Assembly: GCF_003113495.2 (NCBI RefSeq)
Contig: NZ_CP084506.1
Coordinates: 248,001 to 312,000, forward strand
Reading direction: 5' to 3'
From: Edwardsiella tarda ATCC 15947 = NBRC 105688
GTDB taxonomy: Bacteria; Pseudomonadota; Gammaproteobacteria; Enterobacterales; Enterobacteriaceae
DNA: 64,000 nucleotides
The notes under the pieces were generated by a model. It was not told where the DNA came from and made no database searches. It saw only the letters and a list, made by a program, of their open reading frames with translations. Below, piece by piece: positions 42,157 to 64,000 of the stretch (its first letter is position 1; each line of letters begins with the position of its first letter). Both the position numbers and the translations under genes were made by a program.

Positions 42157-42810
42157 ATGAAAGTAGCTAAAGACCTGGTGGTCAGTCTGGCCTATCAGGT
42201 GCGTACGGAAGACGGGGTGTTGGTTGATGAGTCTCCGGTGTCTGCACCGCTGGACTACCTGCACGGCCATGGCTCTCTGATTGCCGGTCTGGAGAAAGCC
42301 TTGGAAGGACACGATGTCGGCGATCGTTTCGACGTGCATGTTCCGGCCAACGATGCCTATGGTCAGTACGATGACAACCTGGTACAGCGCGTACCGAAGG
42401 ATGTCTTTATGGGCGTCGATGAGCTGCAGGTTGGCATGCGTTTCCTGGCGGAAACCGATCAGGGCCCGGTACCGGTTGAAATCACCGAAGTGGGCGATGA
42501 CTATGTCGTGGTTGATGGTAACCACATGCTGGCGGGTCAGAACCTGAACTTCAACGTCGAAGTTGTCGCCATTCGTGAAGCGACCGCTGAAGAGCTGGAG
42601 CACGGTCATGTGCATGGCGCGCACGATCATGGTGAAGGCTGCTGCGGCGGTCATGGCCACGGTGAAGGCGAGTGCTGTGGCGGCCACGGTCATAGCCACG
42701 GTGAGGGCGAGTGCTGTGGTGGTCATGAGCACGACCATGATCATGCCGATGGCGAATGCTGCGGTGGTCAGGGTAAAGGCAAAGGCCACGGCGGTTGCGG
42801 TTGCCACTGA
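42157..42810 (+). CDS. slyD: SlyD, metallochaperone and FKBP-type prolyl isomerase
   Basis: 217 residues (E. coli 196). FKBP domain (1-69 and 130-150) with an inserted chaperone flap (about 70-130), then a long metal-binding tail rich in His, Cys, Gly and Glu (159-217). The tail is expanded: four GEGECCGGH-like units against two CCGG blocks in E. coli. SlyD delivers Ni2+ for hydrogenase maturation with HypA/HypB and folds proline-limited proteins. A putative -10 TACAAT is at 42116-42121. Confidence 0.97.
   Translation: MKVAKDLVVSLAYQVRTEDGVLVDESPVSAPLDYLHGHGSLIAGLEKALEGHDVGDRFDVHVPANDAYGQYDDNLVQRVPKDVFMGVDELQVGMRFLAETDQGPVPVEITEVGDDYVVVDGNHMLAGQNLNFNVEVVAIREATAEELEHGHVHGAHDHGEGCCGGHGHGEGECCGGHGHSHGEGECCGGHEHDHDHADGECCGGQGKGKGHGGCGCH
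42631..42771 (+). repeat. Degenerate tandem repeats encoding the SlyD metal-binding tail
   Basis: Units begin at 42631, 42661 and 42700, with a partial unit near 42748; lengths are 30-48 bases. Each encodes (D/G)GE(G/E)CCGG(H/Q) plus His/Gly. Codons differ between units, so these are old duplications under protein-level selection. Confidence 0.75.
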
Positions 42811-42824
42811 GTGGTTAATGCGTG

Positions 42825-42853
42825 AAAAAAGCGGTCATATGACCGCTTTTTTT
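42825..42853. terminator. Bidirectional terminator between slyD and slyX
   Basis: Stem AAAAAAGCGGTC/GACCGCTTTTTT with an ATAT loop, A-tract before and T-tract after, positioned between convergent genes. Confidence 0.93.
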
Positions 42854-42873
42854 ATTGCCTCATCTCGCCGCAC

Positions 42874-43107
42874 TTAGTAGTGAGGTGGTGGCGTCTCTTC
42901 GGAAGGGTGTGCCATTTGCGAGGGTTGTACGGTGCGAAACTTGTCGATCAGGAGACGCATTTGCTCGCGATATTTTCCCATCTCACGCTGTAGATCGATC
43001 ACCGTCTGGTTGAGATCCTCAATGGTGATCTCCTGGAAGGCAATCCGACTTTCCAGCTGTTCCAGACGGGCCTCCAGTTCACTCAGGCCATGGGACGATG
43101 ATTCCAT
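42874..43107 (-). CDS. slyX: SlyX family coiled-coil protein
   Basis: 77 residues (E. coli 72). Almost all of residues 8-55 form a heptad coiled coil ([21 protein letters not shown]...). It ends in the characteristic PPPHY. Function unknown. It is convergent with slyD and divergent from fkpA. Confidence 0.94.
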   Translation of the reverse strand: MESSSHGLSELEARLEQLESRIAFQEITIEDLNQTVIDLQREMGKYREQMRLLIDKFRTVQPSQMAHPSEETPPPHY

Positions 43108-43241
43108 AAGAAATTCCTCTATTTTTAGATTATTGCATTGGCGATATTTCTTTATTACAGCGGATGGCGCGGCTATCCGAGAGGTATGGTAGCGCGAATC
43201 GACCTGTGCTGCGTAGCCGTTAGCGTCGAAGATCCTCCGCT

Positions 43242-43270
43242 GGAAACTTTTTTACGCAATCCTGGTCTGA
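43242..43270 (+). promoter_or_regulatory. Sigma-E promoter of fkpA
   Basis: GGAAACTT and GTCTGA are separated by 15 bases, matching the spacing of the RpoE-dependent rpoH P3 promoter. fkpA is a known sigma-E regulon member in E. coli. The 5' UTR would be about 118 bases. Confidence 0.75.
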
Positions 43271-43394
43271 ATTTACATTGTTTGCTCGCTTTGCGATTGT
43301 TTTCTGGTAAGCGTGGCGACTATAGTAACTCAGGACATATCCCTAACTGTGCTCATCGTGATTTAAGGCAAGTGCCTTAATTTTGGAGAAATGG

Positions 43395-44222
43395 ATGAAA
43401 TCTTTTTTTAAAGTTACCGCGCTAGCCACGACGATGGCTCTGGCGCTGAATGCCTCGGCATTTGCAGCGGACGCAGCCAAGGCTGATACGGCCGCTCCGG
43501 CTGCCGCAGCCAGCAGCAAGTTCAAAAATGACGATCAGCAGGCGGCCTATGCACTGGGGGCTTCTCTGGGGCGTTATATGGATAACTCTCTGAAGGAGCA
43601 GGAGAAGCTGGGGATTAAACTGGATAAAGATCAGTTGATTGCCGGTGTTCAAGACGCTTTCGCAGGCAAGAGCAAGCTGAGCGATCAAGAGATCGAGCAG
43701 ACGTTGCAGTCGTTCGAGAACCGCGTGAAGAGCACTGCACAGGCGAAGATGGAGCAGGAAGCAAAAGAAAATGCTGAAGCGGGTCAGAAGTTCCGTACCG
43801 CTTTTGCTAAAGAGAAGGGCGTGAAGACCACGGCCAGCGGGTTGATGTATCTGGTCGAGAAAGAAGGCTCAGGCCCGACACCGACGGATAGCGACACCGT
43901 GGTGGTGAACTATAAGGGTTCGCTGATCAATGGTACCGAGTTCGATAACTCCTACACGCGCGGCGAGCCGCTCTCCTTCCGTCTGGATGGGGTGATCCCG
44001 GGGTGGACTGAAGGCCTGAAGCACATCAAGAAAGGCGGCAAGATCAAGCTGGTTATCCCACCGGATCTGGCTTACGGCAAGACCGGTGTCCCGGGGATCC
44101 CGGCTAACTCTACGCTGGTGTTCCAAGTCGAACTGCTGGACGTGAAGCCGGCAGCAAAGGCTGATGCTGCACCGAGCGCAGCGGAGAAAGCCGCTACCGG
44201 TAACGAAAAAAGCGCGAAATAA
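43395..44222 (+). CDS. fkpA: Periplasmic FKBP-type prolyl isomerase and chaperone FkpA
   Basis: 275 residues from the ATG of MKSFFKVTALATTMALALN (signal 1-24, cleavage after AFA). The N-terminal dimerisation/chaperone domain (about 40-135, helical) is followed by an FKBP domain (about 140-245: TVVVNYKGSLINGTEFDNSY, RLDGVIPGWTEGL). An Ala/Lys-rich tail ends the protein. It folds envelope proteins and is induced by envelope stress. Confidence 0.97.
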   Translation: MKSFFKVTALATTMALALNASAFAADAAKADTAAPAAAASSKFKNDDQQAAYALGASLGRYMDNSLKEQEKLGIKLDKDQLIAGVQDAFAGKSKLSDQEIEQTLQSFENRVKSTAQAKMEQEAKENAEAGQKFRTAFAKEKGVKTTASGLMYLVEKEGSGPTPTDSDTVVVNYKGSLINGTEFDNSYTRGEPLSFRLDGVIPGWTEGLKHIKKGGKIKLVIPPDLAYGKTGVPGIPANSTLVFQVELLDVKPAAKADAAPSAAEKAATGNEKSAK

Positions 44223-44241
44223 GTCGTTTTTTCACACATGC

Positions 44242-44275
44242 AACCCCCTGATGGCTTTGCCCTCAGGGGGTTTTT
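44242..44275 (+). terminator. Terminator of fkpA
   Basis: Arms AACCCCCTGA and TCAGGGGGTT with an 11-base loop, followed by TTTTCTT. Confidence 0.92.
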
Positions 44276-44432
44276 CTTGCCTGTTGGCTAGCCGAACGAG
44301 TGAAAAAGACATTTACCTTGGTGTCATCAAGGATTTAAATAGATGGAGTTTGCTAATATTTTTTAAGAATTACTGTATTTTTTCTGGGCCAGTCAGGGAT
44401 GGGCGAGTCTGGTTCGTGGATGGGAGTAGTTA

Positions 44433-45149
44433 ATGTCAAATACGCTTGTTACGGCTGATATCAGTGAGCTGGATCTATTAGATGAACGCCCCTTTACCCC
44501 GCTGGATCAGGCGATCCTAAAATCGTATGAGGCGGTGGTGGATGGTTTGGCCATGCTGATCGGCCCGCATTGTGAGATCGTCCTGCATTCCCTGGAGGAT
44601 CTAAAGTGCTCGGCGGTACGTATCGCTAATGGCGAGCATACGGGGCGAAAAATCGGCTCTCCGATTACCGATTTGGCATTGCGGATGTTGCACGATATGG
44701 CCGGTGAAGACAGCAGTGTCTCCCGTGCGTATTTCACCCGCGCCAAGAGTGGCGATCTGATGAAGTCGGTCACTATTGCTATCCGCAATCGTGAGCAGCG
44801 AGTGATCGGCCTGCTGTGCATCAACATGAATCTGGATGTGCCTTTCTCTCAGATAATGGAGACCTTTATTCCGAAAGCAACGCAGGAGGTCTCTTCGGCG
44901 GTGAACTTCGCTTCCTCGGTCGATGAACTGGTGGCGCAGACATTGGAGTACACCATCGAAGAGGTTAACGCCGATCGGACGGTCTCGAACAATGCGAAAA
45001 ATCGCCAGATCGTGTTTAACCTACATGAAAAGGGAATTTTCGATATTAAGGATGCCATCAATCAGGTGGCGGACCGTCTGAATATTTCGAAACATACGGT
45101 CTATCTCTATATCCGCCAGTTTAAGAACGGCGACGTGCAGGGTAACTAA
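44433..45149 (+). CDS. yheO: YheO family helix-turn-helix regulator with PAS-like domain
   Basis: 238 residues (E. coli 240). The N-terminal YheO/PAS-like ligand-binding domain (about 20-140: IGPHCEIVLHSLED) is followed by a C-terminal HTH (about 185-232: IKDAINQVADRLNISKHTVYLYIRQ). It stands three bases before tusD and is always tied to tusDCB, so it may regulate or accompany tRNA thiolation genes. Target unknown. Confidence 0.93.
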   Translation: MSNTLVTADISELDLLDERPFTPLDQAILKSYEAVVDGLAMLIGPHCEIVLHSLEDLKCSAVRIANGEHTGRKIGSPITDLALRMLHDMAGEDSSVSRAYFTRAKSGDLMKSVTIAIRNREQRVIGLLCINMNLDVPFSQIMETFIPKATQEVSSAVNFASSVDELVAQTLEYTIEEVNADRTVSNNAKNRQIVFNLHEKGIFDIKDAINQVADRLNISKHTVYLYIRQFKNGDVQGN

Positions 45150-45152
45150 GCG

Positions 45153-45527
45153 ATGTTGCGTTATGCTCTGGTAGTGAATGGCGCACCCTATGGCACCCAG
45201 GCGGCTAGTAGTGCCTATCAGTTCGCGTGTGCACTGCTGGCAGCGGGGCATGTGCTGGACAGCATCTTCTTTTATCGTGAAGGGGTGCTGAATGCCAATC
45301 AGCTGACGCAGCCCGCTGGCGATGAGTTCGATTTGGTGCGTGCCTGGCAAGCATTGGCGCAGCAGCATGATGTCACGCTTAATGTCTGTGTCGCGGCGGC
45401 GTTGCGTCGTGGCGTGTCGGCGGGTGAGGGGGCGGCGGTGGGGAATCTGCAGCCTGGCTTCGCCTTGAGCGGCCTCGGTGCGCTGGCCGAGGCGATGTTG
45501 ACCTGTGATCGCGTCATGCAGTTTTAG
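45153..45527 (+). CDS. tusD: Sulfurtransferase TusD
   Basis: 124 residues (E. coli 128), DsrE fold. The catalytic cysteine is in [13 protein letters not shown] (C79 equivalent of E. coli C78). TusBCD takes persulfide sulfur from TusA and passes it to TusE for 2-thiolation of tRNA wobble uridine by MnmA. First of three genes tusDCB. Confidence 0.95.
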   Translation: MLRYALVVNGAPYGTQAASSAYQFACALLAAGHVLDSIFFYREGVLNANQLTQPAGDEFDLVRAWQALAQQHDVTLNVCVAAALRRGVSAGEGAAVGNLQPGFALSGLGALAEAMLTCDRVMQF

Positions 45528-45544
45528 GAGGGCGGAGTAACAAG

Positions 45545-45904
45545 ATGAGAAGGTTAGCCTTTGTTTTTACCCATGCCCCCCATACGACGAGTGCGGGCCG
45601 CGAAGGGCTGGATGCCTTGTTAGCCGCCTCCGCGTTTAGCGACGATATTGCGGTGTTTTTTATCGGTGATGGGGTCTTCCAATTGCTGCCTGAGCAACGT
45701 CCCGATGCGATCTTGGCGCGTGATTATATCGCCACCTTTGGCGTGATGAGCCTCTATGATATCGAGCAAATCTATCTGTGTGCCGAGTCGTTGGCGCAGC
45801 GCGGCTTAGATGCCACGATCCCTTGGGTCGTTCCTGCCGCGGCCTTATCGGCGGATGATCTACGCACGCATCTCGATGCGTGTGACACGATCCTGACCTT
45901 TTAA
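45545..45904 (+). CDS. tusC: TusC, subunit of the TusBCD sulfur relay complex
   Basis: 119 residues, same as E. coli, DsrF-like fold ([28 protein letters not shown]). TusC forms the core of the TusBCD hexamer with TusD. It follows tusD by 17 bases with AGGAGG upstream. Confidence 0.95.
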   Translation: MRRLAFVFTHAPHTTSAGREGLDALLAASAFSDDIAVFFIGDGVFQLLPEQRPDAILARDYIATFGVMSLYDIEQIYLCAESLAQRGLDATIPWVVPAAALSADDLRTHLDACDTILTF

Positions 45905-45921
45905 TCCAGGAGACTACGCTT

Positions 45922-46212
45922 ATGTTACATACTCTGAGCCGCTCTCCGCAGGGCGGGGCCGATCTGGCGACATTGAGCGCCTTGGTCCGTCCCGGGGATG
46001 CGCTGGTCTTATTGCAGGATGGTGTACTGTGTGCGCTTGATGGGACGGCGGCGTTGGCAACCTTACGCGCCTTGCCGGTAACGCTGCATTTGCTGCAGGC
46101 CGACGTTCAGGCGCGTGGGTTGGCGGCATACCTCGCCCCGGAGAGTGTGTTGATCGACTATACGCAGTTCGTCGCCCTGAGCGCCGCGCATCCTCGTCAG
46201 ATGGCGTGGTAA
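45922..46212 (+). CDS. tusB: TusB, subunit of the TusBCD sulfur relay complex
   Basis: 96 residues (E. coli 95), DsrH-like: MLHTLSRSPQGGADLATL and RPGDALVLLQDGVLCAL. It ends the tusDCB operon. A small hairpin (GCGAGC/GCTCGC, 46213-46231) follows the stop without a T-tract. Confidence 0.94.
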   Translation: MLHTLSRSPQGGADLATLSALVRPGDALVLLQDGVLCALDGTAALATLRALPVTLHLLQADVQARGLAAYLAPESVLIDYTQFVALSAAHPRQMAW

Positions 46213-46256
46213 GCGAGCTTATCCTGCTCGCGTGCAGCGAATATCTTGTATATTTC

Positions 46257-47320
<1,064 letters not shown>

Positions 47321-47406
47321 TATCATCGGTATGTTAGTCACCAAGCGGGCGCTTAAGCTTAAGCCGCCCGCTTTGGGTAACTTAACTTGAACGCCCTAGG
47401 ATATAG

Positions 47407-49524
<2,118 letters not shown>

Positions 49525-49569
49525 GCCTCTGCTTTAAACATATTGATCCCGCGCCCTCTCCTTAGGTGA

Positions 49570-50778
<1,209 letters not shown>

Positions 50779-50802
50779 TCGATAGTCAGGCAATGACACG
50801 AG

Positions 50803-50826
50803 AAAGGGCGCTATGGCGCCCTTTTT
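50803..50826 (+). terminator. Terminator of the str operon
   Basis: AAAGGGCGC, loop, GCGCCCTTTTT: a GC-rich stem followed by a T-tract 25 bases after the tufA stop. Confidence 0.92.
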
Positions 50827-50870
50827 CATGGTGAGATGCGCCGCTAACGCTGGTTATTTTGCATCCGGCC

Positions 50871-50898
50871 TTGCTTCCTGGCCAGATCTAAGTATAAT
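50871..50898 (+). promoter_or_regulatory. Promoter of the S10 operon
   Basis: TTGCTT (50871-50876), 16-base spacer, TATAAT (50893-50898). The start site would be near 50905, giving a leader of about 165 bases before rpsJ, like the E. coli S10 leader. Confidence 0.85.
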
Positions 50899-50904
50899 GC
50901 GCGG

Positions 50905-51381
<477 letters not shown>

Positions 51382-51401
51382 TCAGGACATTGAGCGATTG
51401 A

Positions 51402-52958
<1,557 letters not shown>

Positions 52959-52971
52959 GTCGGAGGAGTAG

Positions 52972-53802
<831 letters not shown>

Positions 53803-53813
53803 TTAGAGGATAA

Positions 53814-54095
<282 letters not shown>

Positions 54096-54100
54096 GGTAG

Positions 54101-56029
<1,929 letters not shown>

Positions 56030-56053
56030 TACAGTACACTGTCTCAGCAATGA

Positions 56054-56086
56054 TAAACGGCTCAGATTTTGAGCCGTTTATTTTTT
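56054..56086 (+). terminator. Terminator-like hairpin after the S10 operon
   Basis: Arms TAAACGGCTCA and TGAGCCGTTTA with a 5-base loop, then a run of six T. It separates the S10 and spc operons. Confidence 0.92.
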
Positions 56087-56087
56087 C

Positions 56088-56116
56088 TACCCATATTTTG
56101 GAAGCGGTGTTATAAT
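56088..56116 (+). promoter_or_regulatory. Promoter of the spc operon
   Basis: A perfect TATAAT at 56111-56116 with a weak -35 (TACCCA at 56088-56093, 17-base spacer). It lies about 79 bases before rplN. Confidence 0.7.
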
Positions 56117-56182
56117 GCTGCGCCCTCAATCATGGGGATTTTTAACGGCCCAACTGGGTCTCGAAGTAGTAGTTGACATTAG

Positions 56183-57765
<1,583 letters not shown>

Positions 57766-57792
57766 TTGTCACCAATTGAATCACGGGAGTAA

Positions 57793-59100
<1,308 letters not shown>

Positions 59101-59105
59101 GGTAG

Positions 59106-59615
<510 letters not shown>

Positions 59616-59618
59616 TAG

Positions 59619-59801
<183 letters not shown>

Positions 59802-59804
59802 CAG

Positions 59805-60239
59805 ATGCGTTTGAATACTCTGTCTCCGGCCGAAGGCTCCAAGCACGCTTCCAAGCGTCTGGGTCGTGGTATCGGTTCTGGCCTGGGTAAAACCGGTGGC
59901 CGTGGTCACAAAGGTCAGAAATCTCGTTCTGGCGGTGGCGTACGTCGCGGGTTCGAAGGTGGCCAGATGCCGCTGTACCGTCGTCTGCCGAAGTTCGGCT
60001 TCACCTCTCGCAAAGCGATGGTGACTGCTGAAATTCGTCTGTCTGAGATCGCACTGATCGAAGGCGACGTTATCGACCTGAACGTGCTGAAAGCGGCTAA
60101 CGTGATTGGCCCGCAGATCGAATTCGCCAAAGTTATGCTGTCTGGCGAAATCAATCGTGCAGTAACCCTGCGCGGTCTGCGTGTGTCCAAAGGCGCTCGT
60201 GCTGCGATTGAAGCTGCTGGCGGTAAAATCGAGGAATAA
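59805..60239 (+). CDS. rplO: 50S ribosomal protein L15
   Basis: 144 residues. The glycine- and arginine-rich N-terminal extension ([19 protein letters not shown]) threads into 23S rRNA. It is followed eight bases later by secY. Confidence 0.99.
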   Translation: MRLNTLSPAEGSKHASKRLGRGIGSGLGKTGGRGHKGQKSRSGGGVRRGFEGGQMPLYRRLPKFGFTSRKAMVTAEIRLSEIALIEGDVIDLNVLKAANVIGPQIEFAKVMLSGEINRAVTLRGLRVSKGARAAIEAAGGKIEE

Positions 60240-60246
60240 GTAGCAG

Positions 60247-61578
60247 ATGGCTAAACAACCGGGATTAGATTTTCAAAGTGCCAAAGGTGGACTGGGCGAA
60301 CTCAAGCGCAGACTGTTGTTTGTTATTGGGGCGCTGATTGTTTTCCGCATTGGCTCTTTTATTCCGATCCCTGGTATTGATGCCGCTGTACTTGCCAAAC
60401 TGCTTGAGCAACAGCAGGGCACCATCATCGACATGTTTAACATGTTTTCCGGTGGTGCTCTGAGCCGTGCTTCTATCTTTGCGTTGGGGATCATGCCGTA
60501 TATCTCGGCGTCGATCATCATCCAGCTGCTGACGGTGGTTCACCCCACCCTGGCAGAGATTAAGAAAGAAGGGGAGGCTGGCCGTCGTAAGATTAGTCAG
60601 TACACCCGTTACGGTACACTGGTGCTGGCCATATTTCAGTCGATCGGTATCGCTACCGGTCTGCCGAATATGCCTGGGATGCAAGGCCTGGTAATTAATC
60701 CGGGCTTTGCTTTCTACTTCACTGCGGTAGTGAGCTTGGTCACCGGGACAATGTTCCTGATGTGGTTGGGCGAACAGATTACTGAACGTGGTATCGGCAA
60801 CGGTATCTCGATCATTATCTTCGCAGGGATTGTGGCGGGTCTTCCGCCGGCGATTGGCCATACTATCGAGCAAGCGCGGCAGGGCGACCTGCACTTCCTT
60901 CTGTTGCTGTTGGTTGCAGTGTTAGTATTCGCAGTAACCTTCTTCGTTGTTTTCGTGGAGCGTGGTCAGCGTCGTATCGTCGTTAACTATGCCAAGCGTC
61001 AGCAAGGTCGTCGTGTTTACGCAGCACAGAGCACACATTTGCCGTTGAAAGTGAATATGGCAGGGGTTATCCCGGCAATCTTCGCTTCCAGCATCATTCT
61101 GTTCCCGGCCACGATTGCATCTTGGTTTGGGGGCGGTACAGGTTGGAACTGGCTGACTACAATTTCGCTGTATTTGCAGCCTGGGCAACCGCTTTATGTG
61201 TTACTCTATGCGTCTGCAATCATCTTCTTCTGTTTCTTCTACACGGCGTTGGTCTTCAACCCGCGTGAAACAGCGGATAACCTGAAGAAGTCCGGTGCAT
61301 TTGTACCAGGAATTCGTCCGGGAGAGCAAACGGCGAAGTACATCGATAAGGTAATGACCCGTCTGACTCTGGTTGGTGCGCTGTACATTACATTTATCTG
61401 CCTGATCCCGGAGTTCATGCGTGATGCGATGAAAGTACCGTTCTATTTCGGTGGTACCTCACTACTCATCGTAGTAGTCGTCATCATGGACTTTATGGCT
61501 CAAGTGCAAACTCTGATGATGTCTAGTCAGTACGAGTCTGCATTGAAGAAAGCGAACCTGAAAGGCTATAACCGCTAA
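60247..61578 (+). CDS. secY: Preprotein translocase subunit SecY
   Basis: 443 residues with ten membrane helices. The plug region ([19 protein letters not shown]) and cytoplasmic loops C4 and C5 ([33 protein letters not shown]) that bind SecA and the ribosome are present. It is the channel of the Sec translocon, encoded in the spc operon between rplO and rpmJ. Confidence 0.99.
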   Translation: MAKQPGLDFQSAKGGLGELKRRLLFVIGALIVFRIGSFIPIPGIDAAVLAKLLEQQQGTIIDMFNMFSGGALSRASIFALGIMPYISASIIIQLLTVVHPTLAEIKKEGEAGRRKISQYTRYGTLVLAIFQSIGIATGLPNMPGMQGLVINPGFAFYFTAVVSLVTGTMFLMWLGEQITERGIGNGISIIIFAGIVAGLPPAIGHTIEQARQGDLHFLLLLLVAVLVFAVTFFVVFVERGQRRIVVNYAKRQQGRRVYAAQSTHLPLKVNMAGVIPAIFASSIILFPATIASWFGGGTGWNWLTTISLYLQPGQPLYVLLYASAIIFFCFFYTALVFNPRETADNLKKSGAFVPGIRPGEQTAKYIDKVMTRLTLVGALYITFICLIPEFMRDAMKVPFYFGGTSLLIVVVVIMDFMAQVQTLMMSSQYESALKKANLKGYNR

Positions 61579-61593
61579 TCCAGGTGAGTTTGA

Positions 61594-61728
<135 letters not shown>

Positions 61729-61763
61729 TTATCTCGCATATTTTTCTTGCAAAGTTGGGTTGA

Positions 61764-61792
61764 GCTGGCTAGATTAGCCAGCCAATCTTTTG
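61764..61792 (+). terminator. Hairpin between spc and alpha operons
   Basis: Arms GCTGGCTA and TAGCCAGC with a GAT loop, followed by CAATCTTTTGTTT. A conserved, partial terminator at this place in enterobacteria. Confidence 0.8.
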
Positions 61793-61800
61793 TTTGTTGC

Positions 61801-61880
61801 AACGGCGCCATTTGAGTATCCTGAAAACGGGCTTTTCAGAGTGGTGCCGTCGTATATTAATCTAGGAGTGCATAGTGGCC
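61801..61880 (+). promoter_or_regulatory. Alpha operon leader, S4-binding nested pseudoknot
   Basis: The outer arm CGGCGCCA (61803-61810) pairs with TGGTGCCG (61842-61849); an inner hairpin CTGAAAA/CTTTTCAG (61821-61839) lies inside, and downstream sequence reaches the rpsM GTG start. This is the layout of the E. coli alpha mRNA pseudoknot by which S4 represses rpsM, rpsK and rpsD translation. Confidence 0.8.
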
Positions 61881-62231
61881 CGTATAGCAGGCATTAACAT
61901 TCCTGATCAGAAACATACCGTAATCGCGCTGACCGCGATCTTCGGTATCGGTAAAACCCGTTCTCAGGCCATCTGCGCCGCTACGGGCATTGCCGAAAAT
62001 GTTAAGATCAGTGAGCTGTCTGAAGAGCAAATCGAGAAGCTGCGTGACGAAGTCGCCAAATACAGTGTAGAAGGCGATCTGCGTCGTGAGATTACCCTGA
62101 GCATCAAGCGTCTGATGGATCTTGGTAGCTATCGTGGTTTACGCCATCGTCGTGGTCTGCCGGTTCGCGGTCAGCGTACTAAGACCAACGCACGTACCCG
62201 TAAGGGCCCGCGTAAACCGATCAAGAAATAG
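61875..62231 (+). CDS. rpsM: 30S ribosomal protein S13
   Basis: 118 residues, GTG start after TAGGAG. S13 contacts P-site tRNA by its basic tail and bridges to L5. The GTG start lies in the S4-regulated leader. Confidence 0.99.
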   Translation: MARIAGINIPDQKHTVIALTAIFGIGKTRSQAICAATGIAENVKISELSEEQIEKLRDEVAKYSVEGDLRREITLSIKRLMDLGSYRGLRHRRGLPVRGQRTKTNARTRKGPRKPIKK

Positions 62232-62244
62232 TCGGGGTGATTGA

Positions 62245-63288
<1,044 letters not shown>

Positions 63289-63313
63289 AGCTTAGTACCA
63301 AAGAGAGGACACA

Positions 63314-64000
63314 ATGCAGGGTTCTGTGACAGAGTTTCTAAAACCGCGCCTGGTAGATATCGAGCAACTGAGTTCGACGCACGCCAAGGTGACCCTTGAG
63401 CCGTTAGAGCGTGGCTTTGGCCATACTCTTGGTAACGCACTGCGCCGTATTCTGCTTTCATCCATGCCGGGTTGCGCGGTGACCGAGGTTGAGATTGATG
63501 GTGTACTGCACGAGTACAGCACCAAAGAAGGCGTACAGGAAGATATCCTGGAAATCCTGCTCAACCTGAAAGGGCTGGCGGTGAAAGTTCAAGGCAAAGA
63601 TGAAGTAATTCTTACCCTGAATAAATCTGGCATTGGCCCTGTGACTGCAGCCGACATCACCCACGACGGTGATGTCGAAATCGTCAAGCCGCACCATGTG
63701 ATCTGTCACCTGACCGATGAGAACGCATCTATCAATATGCGTATCAAAGTTCAGCGTGGTCGTGGTTATGTGCCGGCGTCTGCCCGAATTCATTCGGAAG
63801 AAGATGAGCGCCCAATCGGCCGTCTGCTGGTTGACGCCTGCTACAGCCCTGTAGAGCGTATTGCCTACAATGTTGAAGCAGCGCGTGTTGAGCAGCGTAC
63901 CGACCTGGACAAGCTGGTCATCGAGATGGAAACCAACGGTACCATTGACCCGGAAGAGTCAATTCGCCGTGCGGCAACTATCCTGGCTGAACAACTGGAA
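63314..64000 (+). CDS. rpoA: RNA polymerase alpha subunit (partial, C-terminus outside window)
   Basis: The first 229 of about 329 codons are present from [18 protein letters not shown]. This covers the N-terminal assembly domain (about 8-229), including the dimerisation helix [21 protein letters not shown] and the beta/beta' contact regions. The linker and C-terminal DNA- and activator-binding domain lie beyond the right edge. Last but one gene of the alpha operon (rplQ should follow). Confidence 0.99.
   Translation, partial: MQGSVTEFLKPRLVDIEQLSSTHAKVTLEPLERGFGHTLGNALRRILLSSMPGCAVTEVEIDGVLHEYSTKEGVQEDILEILLNLKGLAVKVQGKDEVILTLNKSGIGPVTAADITHDGDVEIVKPHHVICHLTDENASINMRIKVQRGRGYVPASARIHSEEDERPIGRLLVDACYSPVERIAYNVEAARVEQRTDLDKLVIEMETNGTIDPEESIRRAATILAEQLE

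Noticed and set aside
46213..46231. Terminator after tusB
   Set aside because: The GCGAGC/GCTCGC hairpin has no T-tract, and readthrough into the str operon cannot be judged from sequence.

Overview
This window is chromosomal core sequence from a GC-rich gammaproteobacterium of the order Enterobacterales. Nearly every gene has a close, full-length Escherichia-type counterpart. The gene order follows the E. coli tex-greB-ompB-pckA-hslO-igaA-mrcA-hof-aroKB-dam-trpS-cysG-ppiA-argD-kefB-slyD-fkpA-str-S10-spc-alpha block. Several local differences (no nirBDC, codBA between cysG and tsgA, no crp block between argD and yheS, an octaheme cytochrome operon between pckA and hslO) make an Edwardsiella/Hafniaceae-like genome my best guess. 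That is an inference from layout and similarity, not a search result. I saw no tRNA, rRNA, CRISPR array, insertion sequence or phage gene.

Layout. 1-5 kb: tex (3' end cut by the window), greB, and the osmosensing pair ompR-envZ. 5-7 kb: pckA (gluconeogenesis). 6.8-10.9 kb: the most interesting part, a four-gene minus-strand operon. It encodes a Tat-exported 4x[4Fe-4S] protein, a membrane cytochrome b of the PhsC/FdnI type, an octaheme c-type cytochrome whose last haem site is CX15CH, and a periplasmic rhodanese. The CX15CH site is the hallmark of the MccA/SirA dissimilatory sulfite reductases. The operon therefore looks like a complete quinol-to-sulfite respiratory chain, but with a different membrane module from the NrfD-type one known from Wolinella and Shewanella. 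11-19 kb: redox and heat-shock chaperones hslO-hslR with yrfG, the Rcs brake igaA, nudE and PBP1A (mrcA). 19-22.5 kb: five overlapping hofMNOPQ genes (PilMNOPQ-like DNA uptake or type IV pilus alignment complex). 22.8-28.9 kb: the aroK-aroB-damX-dam-rpe-gph-trpS cluster. 28.9-33.1 kb: cysG without nirBDC, then a PurR-box-controlled codBA operon. 33-42 kb: tsgA, ppiA, pabA, argD, yheS and the kefG-kefB-yheV potassium efflux operon. 42-46 kb: slyD, slyX, fkpA (with a sigma-E promoter), yheO and tusDCB.

46.2-64 kb: translation and secretion operons in the order str (rpsL-rpsG-fusA-tufA), S10 (rpsJ to rpsQ), spc (rplN to rpmJ, including secY) and alpha (rpsM, rpsK, rpsD, rpoA cut by the window end). 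Their autoregulatory RNA sites can be seen in the sequence: the rpsL-rpsG spacer (S7), the S10 leader attenuator (L4), the hairpin around the rplE start codon (S8) and the nested pseudoknot leader upstream of rpsM (S4). tufA and rpsJ are adjacent here, without the bfd/bfr/gsp genes that separate them in E. coli.

Functional connections: the sulfite reductase operon gives an anaerobic electron sink; cysG supplies sirohaem for the assimilatory siroheme-type enzymes, which MccA does not need; codBA salvages cytosine under purine control; FkpA, PpiA and SlyD are three prolyl isomerases clustered within about 9 kb; the ribosomal operons occupy the last 18 kb on one strand.
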